From the NCBI RefSeq assembly GCF_030530945.1, contig NZ_JAUMTZ010000003.1, positions 83,702-147,701 on the forward strand: a DNA stretch of 64,000 nt. The letters are read 5' to 3'. The DNA is from Kocuria sp. (GTDB lineage Bacteria > Actinomycetota > Actinomycetes > Actinomycetales > Micrococcaceae). This document shows positions 46,505 through 55,034 of this stretch, one piece after another (within the stretch, counting starts at the first letter, position 1; the number at the start of each line of letters is the position of its first letter). The notes under the pieces are model-generated. The model was not told the origin of the DNA and made no database searches. It was given only the letters and a program-made list of their open reading frames with translations. Made by a program: the position numbers and the translations under genes.

Positions 46505-46656
46505 GCCTCCAGAGTCGCCGCCGGGGGAGCGGTGGAGAACTGTCGGTTGTCACGAGTGGGGCGTGACATGTGTCAGGGGTGGGACGTGCCGACGGCCCGC
46601 GCGGAGAGACGCGGTGGGGCGCGGAGTCGCGTGGCGACGTCGTCGGGCGGCGCCGG

Positions 46657-46662
46657 TAGGAT
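46657..46662 (+). promoter_or_regulatory. -10 of ychF, probably leaderless
   Basis: TAGGAT, then 8 bases, then GTG at 46671. Confidence 0.45.
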
Positions 46663-46670
46663 GGCGGACC

Positions 46671-47756
46671 GTGGCTCTTACTATTGGAATCGTCGGTCTG
46701 CCGAACGTCGGAAAATCAACCCTGTTCAACGCGCTCACGCGCAACACGGTGCTCGCCGCGAACTATCCGTTCGCGACCATCGAGCCGAACGTGGGCGTGG
46801 TGAACCTGCCGGACGAGCGGCTGGACAAGCTCGCGGAGATGCACGGTTCGCAGAAGATCGTGCCGGCCACGGTGTCCTTCGTGGACATCGCGGGCATCGT
46901 GAAGGGCGCGTCCGAGGGGGAGGGGCTGGGCAACCAGTTCCTGGCCAACATCCGCGAGGCGCACGCGATCGCCCAGGTGATCCGCGTGTTCGACGACCCG
47001 GACGTGATCCACGTGGACGGCAAGATCGACCCGGCCTCGGACCGCGAGACCATCAACACCGAGCTGATCCTCGCGGACCTGCAGACGCTGGAGAACGCGA
47101 TTCCCAAGCTGGAGAAGCAGGTCAAGATCAAGAAGGGCTCGCCCGAGCAGCTCGCGGCGTACCAGGCCGCGGAGAAGGTGCTGGCCGAGGGCCGCACGAT
47201 CTTCGAGGCCGCCGGGCCCGAGAAGCTGGACACCGACAACCTGCGCGAGCTGAACCTGCTCACCGCCAAGCCGTTCATCTACGTGTTCAACGCGGACGAG
47301 GGTGTGCTGTCCTCGCCGGAGCGCCAGGCCGAGCTGGAGGCGCTGGTGGCGCCCGCGCAGTGCGTCTTCCTGGACGCGAAGCTCGAAGCGGATCTGGTGG
47401 AGCTCTCCGAGGAGGAGGCCCGCGAGATGCTCGAGATGGAGGGCCAGGACGAGTCCGGCCTGGACAAGCTCGCCCGCGTGGGCTTCTCCACCCTGGGCCT
47501 GCAGACCTACCTCACCGCCGGCCCCAAGGAGGCCCGCGCGTGGACCATCAACCAGGGCGACACCGCCCCCAAGGCCGCCGGGGTGATCCACTCGGACTTC
47601 GAGCGTGGCTTCATCAAGGCGGAGATCGTCTCCTACGACGACCTCATGGCCGCCGGGTCCATGGCCGATGCCAAGGCCGCGGGCAAGGTGCGCATGGAGG
47701 GCAAGGAGTACGTGATGCAGGACGGGGATGTGGTGGAGTTCCGGTTTAACGTCTAG
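46671..47756 (+). CDS. ychF: ribosome-binding ATPase YchF
   Basis: A 361-residue Obg-family P-loop protein that prefers ATP. G1 is GLPNVGKST at about 8-16, then NYPFATIEPNVG (switch region) and DIAGIVKGASEGEGLGN. The GTP-specific NKxD motif is replaced (FNADE), as in other YchF proteins. A helical insertion and a C-terminal TGS domain end in VVEFRFNV. The protein is near-universal, binds ribosomes and acts in stress responses. It is divergent from the ABC exporter operon. Confidence 0.96.
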   Translation: MALTIGIVGLPNVGKSTLFNALTRNTVLAANYPFATIEPNVGVVNLPDERLDKLAEMHGSQKIVPATVSFVDIAGIVKGASEGEGLGNQFLANIREAHAIAQVIRVFDDPDVIHVDGKIDPASDRETINTELILADLQTLENAIPKLEKQVKIKKGSPEQLAAYQAAEKVLAEGRTIFEAAGPEKLDTDNLRELNLLTAKPFIYVFNADEGVLSSPERQAELEALVAPAQCVFLDAKLEADLVELSEEEAREMLEMEGQDESGLDKLARVGFSTLGLQTYLTAGPKEARAWTINQGDTAPKAAGVIHSDFERGFIKAEIVSYDDLMAAGSMADAKAAGKVRMEGKEYVMQDGDVVEFRFNV

Positions 47757-48090
47757 GGGTCTTCTCGACCAAGTAGGCACTGTTTGTCCATGGCGGTTGA
47801 CACGGTCGATTTGCAGGGCGGCGCGAGTGGTCGGCGTGGGGTCATAATGCACATCCTCGGCGCAGATTCAGGCGAGGACTGCCAGCTCCAATCTGTGCCC
47901 GCGACCGCTGGTCGAATATGGAATCAGTGTTGGCACTATGCGGTGAACGAGAACGCCTCATCGCCACCCGGGGTGCGTAACGTCTCGGATTCTGCTATCA
48001 GGGTAGTTCCTCGCCGCAGGCTACGTTACCCGGGTCCGACACGATTCGATGTTGCCGGCTTGCCGCGTGTTCGAGGTTTCGTGTGACAGC
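47757..48090. other. intergenic stretch, start of accessory region
   Basis: These 334 bases have no frame with a believable protein. Base composition falls through the stretch toward the low-GC gene that follows. TTGACA at 47798-47803 resembles a -35 but has no matching -10. An inverted GTAACGT/ACGTTAC pair (47977-47983 and 48023-48029) is too far apart to interpret. Confidence 0.5.
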
Positions 48091-49686
48091 ATGAAAGGCA
48101 TGTCACCAACACACCCTGGTATTCGCTTCCCGGATCGCGCCGAGGCGCTGATCAGTTTCGAAGGGTATCGAGTCTTCCTCGATCCATGGGAGCCGATCGC
48201 TGACACGTTGCGGTCCCATTGGAGCGGCGTCGCACTTCGGGGTGAATCTGGAATACTTGGAATTTTCGGCACTCAAGGCACAGGGAAAACGCTACTCGCG
48301 CAAAAGCTTTGGACTGACTTCAACACGACCAAGAACGCCAAGGGTCAATTCGTGGTTGATAAAAATAACTTCTGGCATCGCGTAGCGGGAGGGCGGTCCC
48401 TTGATCCGACCCTCATTGATACGGCCACCAGTGAGACTGAGTTCCATAAGGTCGAGAATCAAAAAAGTTGGACCGAAGATGCGGCGGGCTTCGCGAAGGG
48501 ACAGCAGCGTTCTCGCGCCAGAGTCCTTATTGCGGATAACGCGGAGCGCGCTTATTTCCGTCAGGGACTTGTTGAGATGAGCGATATCGAATATATGGAA
48601 GTGGCAAATAACCCAGCCTTGAACCGCCTCTCGGCTGAGCGTCTCGTCGACAAGCTGCGGACCCAATTGCGAGGCACCCTTTTGGTCGTGCTGAGCAACA
48701 ACGAGCAATTCCTATTGGGACTGCAAGAGGAAGTGGAGGCGCAACACGCTGGTCTCATGAGTATAGCGAACCTGACTCTTGCAGATCCGCGTACCAAGGA
48801 AACAATAATCCGGGTCAATACTAATCGACTGAACCCCGCATCATATTGGTCGGCTATTGATCAGGCTGCCGAAAAAGATAGGTTGGCGCTCAAACGCGCG
48901 CTGTCGAGCGACAGCACCTTCCCCGAATCTTTCCGTGCGGTAGATAATGCGTCGATTAATCGAATCGGGCGCCCCGCAAAGAAAAACGTTATCACTCTAG
49001 TTACGCTCGCAACTATTGAAGATGCAAGTTGTGTTACCGTTGGGGATCTAGGTAAGATTAAACGAAGAGATCTTGACCACAAATGGATGTCCCTCACTAC
49101 CTACGAGGAAGGATGGGCTCCTCGGTCACTTGGCGAACGCGAGGCGGGCCTGCTCGAGTCGGAGTGGGTACTTAGGCTCTGCGTTTTAGGCGATCCGTTT
49201 GTTCGAAGCTTACTGGAAGCAGAATCGGGCAATGTTACGCAGCAAAACCAGGTTCAGGATCTTCTGGACAAGTTAAAAATTTACCGAGGTCCTGGGACTC
49301 AAGAGCAGACTCGCGCTAACGATGCCGTTCAATACACGCGTTGTATTGATGAATGGGAAATTCCGGTGGCCGACTCGAGGGATTTTTGGAGATCTGGGCA
49401 GCATCGATCCACCACATATGAGCGCGCGCTCAAATCCATATTGCCCGGATACGATACTGCGGCCGACGGGTTTTTGACTTACCGTCCAGACTTTGTGGTC
49501 ACAGATTTTACCCCTGCCTCCCTGCTCAGTTCGCTCAGTGACGATCCTGCGGCGATCCGTACCGCTATACGGCGATCTGCGCATGTATTTGAGTTCACGG
49601 CTATAAACGACACCAGTACGCAGAAAATCAAAGGGTACCTGGAATCCAAATTGGGGAATTATGTTAGCGTGACCCAAGAGCAGTAG
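48091..49686 (+). CDS. P-loop ATPase of unknown family on low-GC DNA
   Basis: A 531-residue soluble protein that I do not recognise. Walker A GTQGTGKT is at residues 60-67. A Walker B-like VLIADNAE lies near 145-152 and a sensor-1-like LLVVLSNN near 198-205, which is the AAA+/STAND order. The Walker B acid is Asp followed by Asn rather than Glu. The C-terminal 300 residues have no motif I can name. Codon use is clearly foreign: A/T-ending codons such as AAA, ATA and AAT are common, with composition near 50% G+C. ATG 48091 is chosen; ATG 48100 is possible. No partner gene is adjacent. A mobile or defence-related origin is inference only. Confidence 0.7.
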   Translation: MKGMSPTHPGIRFPDRAEALISFEGYRVFLDPWEPIADTLRSHWSGVALRGESGILGIFGTQGTGKTLLAQKLWTDFNTTKNAKGQFVVDKNNFWHRVAGGRSLDPTLIDTATSETEFHKVENQKSWTEDAAGFAKGQQRSRARVLIADNAERAYFRQGLVEMSDIEYMEVANNPALNRLSAERLVDKLRTQLRGTLLVVLSNNEQFLLGLQEEVEAQHAGLMSIANLTLADPRTKETIIRVNTNRLNPASYWSAIDQAAEKDRLALKRALSSDSTFPESFRAVDNASINRIGRPAKKNVITLVTLATIEDASCVTVGDLGKIKRRDLDHKWMSLTTYEEGWAPRSLGEREAGLLESEWVLRLCVLGDPFVRSLLEAESGNVTQQNQVQDLLDKLKIYRGPGTQEQTRANDAVQYTRCIDEWEIPVADSRDFWRSGQHRSTTYERALKSILPGYDTAADGFLTYRPDFVVTDFTPASLLSSLSDDPAAIRTAIRRSAHVFEFTAINDTSTQKIKGYLESKLGNYVSVTQEQ

Positions 49687-49789
49687 GGATTATTTATCGG
49701 GTGCATGGAGTAGCTGCTCGTATTCTTTGTCGTCACTTGGCCCGGAGGGGATCGTCTGACTCTCCTGCAACTACCCATAAGAAGTCATC

Positions 49790-50266
49790 GTGTCGAAAAT
49801 TGAATGGCGGTCGGCAAAGGGCCAGCATGTCCCCGAGGACGTGGCCCGGTTGCTGGCCACCGTCCCGGAATGGTTTGGCCAGCCCGAGTCTAATGCCGAG
49901 TACATTAATGCGGCCCGCAACATGTAGACGTGGACTGTCCGGGACACCGCGAACAATGCCGTTGGCGTGACCCTTGTGGACCGCCACTTTCCCCACGTAG
50001 CCGAAATCCACCTCACGGTCGTGGATCGAGCCGTTCACGGCCAAAGCGTAGGCACTGCCATGATGGCCGCCATTGAACCTGACTCCACAGCACGCGGAGT
50101 CAGACTCCTGGAAGTCAAGACACTCGGCGCATCGGACCCTGATCCCGGATACGCGCGCACCAGACATTTCTACGAGAAGTGGGGCTTCTTGCCACTGGAG
50201 GAAACCGATCTGTGGGGTGAGGGGACGCCCTGCCTCATCATGGTGAAGCCGCTCAACACCCGGTGA
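49790..50266 (+). pseudogene. GNAT acetyltransferase broken by an in-frame TAG
   Basis: Read from GTG 49790, one frame encodes a complete GNAT of 158 residues except for a TAG at codon 46 (49925-49927). Before it stand VPEDVARLLATVPEWFGQPESNAEYI; after it, in the same frame, GVTLVDRHFPHVAEIHLTVVDRAVHGQSVGTAM (acetyl-CoA loop, worn) and PDPGYARTRHFYEKWGFLPLEE. Protein similarity continues on both sides of the stop without a shift. Composition is back near the host level. A restart at GTG 49967 would give only the C-terminal 99 residues. Confidence 0.8.
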
Positions 50267-50310
50267 ACCGCGGCCCGCACCGCGGAACTGTGCTAGACAT
50301 GTGACCGTCC

Positions 50311-50400
50311 ACACGGGAGCCCCAGACGCGGGGGCTGAGATCGGGCCAGCGCTGCCCGAGACCGTCGAACCTGAACCGGGTCATACCGGCGTAGGAAGTG
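50311..50400 (+). promoter_or_regulatory. TPP riboswitch (THI element)
   Basis: The conserved parts are all present in order: CACGGGAGCCCC, GGGGCTGAGA, ACCGTCGAACCTGAACCGGG and TCATACCGGCGTAGGAAGTG. It binds thiamine pyrophosphate and lowers expression of thiamine genes. It stands directly before the broken thiC, with GAGGAA (50400-50405) just after the aptamer as the ribosome site. Confidence 0.93.
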
Positions 50401-50410
50401 AGGAACGGCC

Positions 50411-51242
50411 ATATCTGCACATGCCCCCACACAGGGCACCCCCAAGAACCAGTCCGAGCAGCACGAGTCCCACCACCTCGCCTGGCTGGAGGACACGGAG
50501 CACGGCATCCAGGTCCCCGTCACGGAGATCCACCAGGTGGACTCCCCGGACGGCACCCCCAACGAGCCGTTGCGCGTGTACCGCACCATGGGCCCGGGCA
50601 GCATTCCGGAGGAGGGCCTGGAGCCCTGGCGCGCCGAGTGGATCGAGGCCCGCGGGGACACCGAGGTCTACGAGGCCCGCGGCAGGAGATTCGAGGACGA
50701 CGGCCGCGGCGCCGTCCGTCGTGGCGCCCCGCAGCAGCACTGGCGGGGGAGTAAGCCGGAACCCCGGCGGGCCCTCCCCGGCAGGTGCGTGACCCAGATG
50801 CACTACGCGCGCCGCGGCGTCGTCACCCCGGAGATGCGCTTCGTGGCCCTGCGCGAGCAGTGCGACGTCGAGCTCGTGCGGGAGGAGGTCGCCGCCGGCC
50901 GCGCCGTGATCCCCCTGAACGTGAACCACCCGGAGTCCGAGCCCATGGTCATCGGGCGGAAGTTCCTGGTGAAGGTGAACGCGAACATCGGCAACTCGGC
51001 GGTGACCAGCTCCATCGGCGAGGAGGTGGCCAAGCTGGAGTGGGCCGCCAAGTGGGGAGCGGACACGCTCATGGACCTCTCCACGGGCAACGACATCCAC
51101 ACCACGCGCGAGTGGATCCTGCGCAACTCGCCCATCCCCATCGGCACGGTGCCCATCTACCAGGCCCTGGAGAAGGTGGACGGGGACGCCAACGCGCTCA
51201 CGTGGGAGATCTACCGGGACACCGTGATCGAGCAGTGCGAGC
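50411..51242 (+). pseudogene. thiC: thiC (phosphomethylpyrimidine synthase), truncated
   Basis: The frame encodes the ThiC N-terminal half, about 277 residues: [92 protein letters not shown]. ThiC proteins are usually around twice that length, and the catalytic region with the C-terminal CxxCxxxxC iron-sulfur site is absent. The reading runs into unrelated sequence at about 51242. At the 5' end the position expected for ATG reads ATA (50411), with a stop three codons earlier and no ATG/GTG/TTG until GTG 50537. The gene cannot make HMP-P. Confidence 0.88.
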
Positions 51243-51267
51243 CGCACACGACCACACCGGAGCGCTC

Positions 51268-51762
51268 ATGGCCAGGATCAGCGCCGCCGCCTCGCCTGCA
51301 CCCCACCTCCCGTCCCCTCCGTGCGGCGGAGACTCCGGACGACCTGACGGCGTTCCGCTCTGATCCGGCGATATGCTGGCAGATTATGGTCACCACCCTG
51401 CCCGAAGCGGGGGAGTACGTGCGGGGTGTGACGGGTCCGGACAGCCGCGTCGTCTGGGCAGTGTGCAGCGAGGCGGGCGTCGTGCGAGCTGTGGGGCTGC
51501 ACGTGGACCGCCCCACCAGGAACGGATGGTTCTGGTACTGAGTGACCACCGGAGCTCGCGGCCGGGGGGCTTGCCTGACTGCTACAACCAGTGGCGGACT
51601 GGGCGCTCACCGCGGGAGCGCTGGAGCGGCTGGAGCTGGGACAGCGGGCGAACAATTCGGCGTCCGGCGCGGTGGCGCGCGGCTGATTTTCTAAGGGAGG
51701 GCACGGAACGGGGAAGGTTCTCGATCGGCGGTCACCGGGTGGTTGTGCGCACCTACGATTGA
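51268..51762 (+). pseudogene. decayed GNAT acetyltransferase, homologous to the gene at 60035
   Basis: Fragments in three frames follow the intact GNAT at 60035-60604. Frame A has [20 protein letters not shown] and NGWFWY, ending in TGA (51539) where the intact gene has TGG. A second frame continues VADWALTAGALERLELG..ANNSASGAVAR (from about 51588). A third ends FLREGTERGRFSIGGHRVVV at TGA 51760. The presumed start, ATG 51268, is in yet another frame offset. So there is one nonsense change and at least two, probably three, frameshifts. The join to thiC lies at about 51242-51268. Confidence 0.85.
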
Positions 51763-51876
51763 ATCTGCTCAGACCCCAGTCCCAGATAGCAGCTCTGCTC
51801 TTGGGTACGTGAGGGCCGAAGGAGGCGCTCTGGCGGGGGAGGTATCCACGCGAAAACCGCTGCCCAGTATGAAACT

Positions 51877-51896
51877 ATGGTGATGCGTGACACCAT
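51877..51896. repeat. inverted repeat before the orphan gene
   Basis: ATGGTG and CACCAT are perfect 6-base arms around 8 bases, ending 6 bases before ATG 51903. It overlaps a TATGGT hexamer. A small operator or transcript hairpin is possible. Confidence 0.35.
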
Positions 51897-51902
51897 CACT
51901 TC

Positions 51903-53189
51903 ATGAATACGCATATAGATGGGTGCTTGCTGTGGCCCACTGAAGACGGTCTGCTCCTTCTGGGGGAGTCCGATGACGTGGCGGACATGGCGCGTACCGC
52001 ACCCCATCTGGGGCAGGAGGTTCCGGCCTCGATCTTGGGCAGGATCGCGGCGGTAATCCAGGGGGTCGAAGGCCTGGAACTGCAGCGTGGGCGATGGTTC
52101 AAAGCCGATGCTGAGAGCGCAGAATGGCTTGCCAAGAATGGCGTCAAGAATCTCGGCTCCGGGGTGGTCCGCATCAAGGACATTTCTGGTGCCCCCGGTA
52201 ATCCCGGCCAGATCGCCAAGCATCTTACCGTGATGCCAGCAGGGCTGCTGACCCCGGCGGCACCGGCAATCCTCGCGGCGGCGGCGTTGCAGCTCTCCTT
52301 GCAGTCATCTCTGGACGCCATGCGCATGTACCTGGAATCCATGGACCAGAAACTGGACGATCTACTACGGCAGCGCAAGATCGAAACGGTCGGTCAGCTG
52401 AACGGGATCTCGTGGATACTCCAGGAAGCCGCCGAGCTCTGCGAAGGCACCGGTCAGGTGACCGCCATGAGCTGGTCCACGGTCCAGGGCACGGGATTGG
52501 CGCTGGCCACTGCTCAGGCCGAATGCCTGGGCCAGCTCAAGGACGTGGCCGTCAGGGTGGGCAGACACCGCGGGGACACGGATGCGCTGGCCGGTGCGAT
52601 CGCCACTGGACAGCAGGACGTGACGTTCTGGCTCGCCGTCCTGGGGCAAGCAATGAAGCTGCAGGACCAGTACCACGTGCTGCAGCTGGCGCGGATCACC
52701 ACGCAGGAGCCCATGGAACTGGACGACAGCCGCCGGGCCATAGCCACCAGCAGGACCAAGCGGGGAGAGCAGGTGGTGGATGCCGTCCGGGACATTTCGT
52801 CCACCCTCCAACAGCTCTCGGATCTCTCGGACTTGAACAGGGTGGCCAACCCTCTGACGTCCCGGCGGGTGACCCGCGCTGCGAACGCCATCGCTTCCGA
52901 CCTAGAGAAGTTCGTGGAGTATGCAGATCTGGGGGTTCTGGGCGCAACGTTCCTGGAACCACCATCGTGGGGTGGGTCAGCGAAGAAGGTTCTCCACAAG
53001 GGCGTGAACCGGGTCGAAATGGCGGGCACCAGCATGGTGGGCCAGGCCAAGACCATGACCTCTCGTGTGCGCGGACGGCGGGAACAGGCAACGCTGAACA
53101 GGGCGGAGAAAATCATGGCGCGCCGTCAACGCGCCCTGGAACGAACGGACAACCCGTCACCCGACCAGGACGACGCTCCCGCACCCTGA
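51903..53189 (+). CDS. hypothetical protein, helical, unknown function
   Basis: A 428-residue protein I do not recognise. Residues about 1-95 form a mixed domain. An Ala/Leu-rich hydrophobic stretch at about 108-128 (GLLTPAAPAILAAAALQLSL) could be a membrane or amphipathic segment. A long, probably helical region with Gln/Asp/Ser patterning (about 130-330) follows, then a basic C-terminus (TSRVRGRREQATLNRAEK...ARRQRALER). Composition is somewhat below the core genes, consistent with an accessory gene. There is no ribosome site at the ATG. It sits between three pseudogenes and the SLC13 gene with no partner. Confidence 0.6.
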   Translation: MNTHIDGCLLWPTEDGLLLLGESDDVADMARTAPHLGQEVPASILGRIAAVIQGVEGLELQRGRWFKADAESAEWLAKNGVKNLGSGVVRIKDISGAPGNPGQIAKHLTVMPAGLLTPAAPAILAAAALQLSLQSSLDAMRMYLESMDQKLDDLLRQRKIETVGQLNGISWILQEAAELCEGTGQVTAMSWSTVQGTGLALATAQAECLGQLKDVAVRVGRHRGDTDALAGAIATGQQDVTFWLAVLGQAMKLQDQYHVLQLARITTQEPMELDDSRRAIATSRTKRGEQVVDAVRDISSTLQQLSDLSDLNRVANPLTSRRVTRAANAIASDLEKFVEYADLGVLGATFLEPPSWGGSAKKVLHKGVNRVEMAGTSMVGQAKTMTSRVRGRREQATLNRAEKIMARRQRALERTDNPSPDQDDAPAP

Positions 53190-53406
53190 ACTGGCATCAC
53201 TCTTAGTCATGTGGGGTCATTCACGGAGCCAGACGTCGTCATTCCCGAGAGCCCTCTCTGGAATCGCGTGGAACACGGGCGCACCGGTCGTGTGATGTCT
53301 CGGACACTTCTACCCGGCGGCGCGCCGACCTGTGACGGCGTTGCGCGCCCGCCCTAGGGTTGTCCTTGGCATGTGTTCCACACCAGGACGACTTCCGGAG
53401 GCAGCA

Positions 53407-54879
53407 ATGTCCGGCCAACAGGTTGGTTCAGCAACGACATCCACAACCATGAGCCGGGAGAAAATCTCGATGCTGTGGAAATTCGGGCTGATGCTCGTCA
53501 TTGCCGTGGTGATCTTCGTCATTCCCGCTCCCGCGGGCGTGGACCCCCGCGGCATGCACATGCTCGGCATTTTCGTGGCCACCATCCTGGGCCTGATCCT
53601 GCAGCCCCTGCCCACTCCGTCGGTGGCGCTGATCGGTCTGGCGGCTGCCATGATCACGGGCGCCATGGACGTGAGCGGGGGAGAGGCCCTCAGCGGGTTC
53701 TCGAACCCCGCGGTGCTGCTGATCGTCGCGGCGTTCTTCATCGCGGACGGCTTCCTGCTGACCGGGCTGGGGCGGCGCATCGCGCTGATGTTCCTCACCG
53801 TTCTGGGCAGGTCCCCGCTGGGCATCGCCTACGGCATGGCCGTCACGGACCTGCTGCTCTCCCCGGCCACCCCCTCCAACACCGCTCGCGCCGGTGGTGT
53901 GGTGTACCCGATCGTCCGCTCGGTCGCGGAGGTCCAGGGGTCCACCCCTGAGACGGACGAGTCGCGGCGTCGTCTCGGTTCGTACCTGGCGTTCACCGCG
54001 GCCCACGTGAACGTGATCACCAGTGCCATGTTCATCACCGCCATGGCGGGCAACCCGCTGGCCGTGGACGCGGCGGCCAAGCTGGGCGTGCAGATCTCCT
54101 GGGGCCAGTGGGCCCTGGCCGCCCTGGTGCCCGGCCTGGTGAGCCTGGCCGTGGTGCCGTGGCTGCTCATGAAGATCTACCCGCCCACGCTCAAGGAGAC
54201 CCCGGAGGCTCCCGCCATGGCCCGGCAGGAGCTGCAGAAGATGGGCTCCATGACCCGCGGCGAGATCGTCATGGCCGCCACCTTCGTGCTCCTGCTCCTG
54301 CTGTGGGTGTTCGGCAGCATCATCGGCGTCAGTGCCACCACGGCGGCCTTCGTGGGCATCGCGGTGCTGCTGCTGACCAAGGTGCTCACCTGGAGCGACA
54401 TGGCCAAGAACGGTTCCGCGTGGAACACGCTCATCTTCTTCGCCGTGCTGGTGGGCATGGCCGAGAACCTGAACAACCTGGGCGTGATCGACTGGATCGG
54501 GAAGGTGGTGTCCGGGGCCGTGGGCGGCATGCCCTGGGGCGTGGCGTTCGTGGTCCTGGCGCTGGTGTACTTCTACGCGCACTACATGTTCGCCTCGAAC
54601 ACCGCGCAGATCGTGGCCATGTACTCGGTGTTCCTCGGCGCGGCCATCAGTGTGGGGACCCCGCCCATGTTCGCGGCGCTGGTCCTCGGGTTCATCGGCA
54701 ACCTGTTCGGCGCCATCTCCCACTACGCCTCGGGCCCGTCCGGCGTGGTTTACGGCTCCGGCTACGTGAAGGTCTCCGAGTGGTTCAAGGTCGCGTTCAT
54801 CATGTCGGTGGCCATCCTGGTCATCTGGGGCGTGGTGGGCACCGGCTGGATGTGGGTCCTCGGCGACCTCGCCGTGTAG
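53407..54879 (+). CDS. SLC13/DASS family dicarboxylate transporter
   Basis: A 490-residue membrane protein with about 12 helices in two repeats. Family patterns are TDLLLSPATPSNTARAGGVVYPI in the first half (substrate/Na+ SNT motif) and YFYAHYMFASNTAQIVAM with a second SNT in the other. It should carry C4-dicarboxylates or citrate with Na+ or H+. The ATG at 53407 has GGAGG six bases upstream; the frame extends further 5' without support. The succinate dehydrogenase genes lie just beyond it, convergent. Confidence 0.92.
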   Translation: MSGQQVGSATTSTTMSREKISMLWKFGLMLVIAVVIFVIPAPAGVDPRGMHMLGIFVATILGLILQPLPTPSVALIGLAAAMITGAMDVSGGEALSGFSNPAVLLIVAAFFIADGFLLTGLGRRIALMFLTVLGRSPLGIAYGMAVTDLLLSPATPSNTARAGGVVYPIVRSVAEVQGSTPETDESRRRLGSYLAFTAAHVNVITSAMFITAMAGNPLAVDAAAKLGVQISWGQWALAALVPGLVSLAVVPWLLMKIYPPTLKETPEAPAMARQELQKMGSMTRGEIVMAATFVLLLLLWVFGSIIGVSATTAAFVGIAVLLLTKVLTWSDMAKNGSAWNTLIFFAVLVGMAENLNNLGVIDWIGKVVSGAVGGMPWGVAFVVLALVYFYAHYMFASNTAQIVAMYSVFLGAAISVGTPPMFAALVLGFIGNLFGAISHYASGPSGVVYGSGYVKVSEWFKVAFIMSVAILVIWGVVGTGWMWVLGDLAV

Positions 54880-54900
54880 CCCGCCGGCTGTCCCCTCCCC

Positions 54901-54948
54901 GTACGACGACGCTCGGTGCCCTCCCAGGGACACCGAGCGTCGTCGTAC
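54901..54948. terminator. 18-bp perfect hairpin
   Basis: The arms 54901-54918 and 54931-54948 pair perfectly over 18 bases with a 12-base loop whose ends can pair further. It lies after the SLC13 gene, and also past the sdh operon end on the other strand. Confidence 0.8.
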
Positions 54949-54981
54949 GGGCACCGGCTGGAAACCGCGCCCAGCCACGGA

Positions 54982-55012
54982 ACGGGCGCCGTGCGGTCTG
55001 CACGGCGCCCGT
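54982..55012 (-). terminator. terminator of the sdh operon
   Basis: ACGGGCGCCGTGC and GCACGGCGCCCGT form a perfect 13-bp stem with a 5-base loop, 23 bases past the sdhB stop. Confidence 0.7.
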
Positions 55013-55034
55013 CGTCTGTGGAAAGCGGGGTGGC

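Noticed and set aside
47977..48029. GTAACGT/ACGTTAC inverted pair as an attachment or recombination site
   Set aside because: It is only 7 bases with 39 between them and has no second copy at the other end of the low-GC gene.
47784..48086. 100-codon frame after ychF
   Set aside because: There is no ribosome site or promoter at the right distance, no motif, and it runs into the start of the ATPase gene. The evidence is too thin for a gene.
50301..50792. 163-codon frame over the riboswitch and thiC start
   Set aside because: It crosses the TPP aptamer and is in a different frame from the clear ThiC protein sequence.
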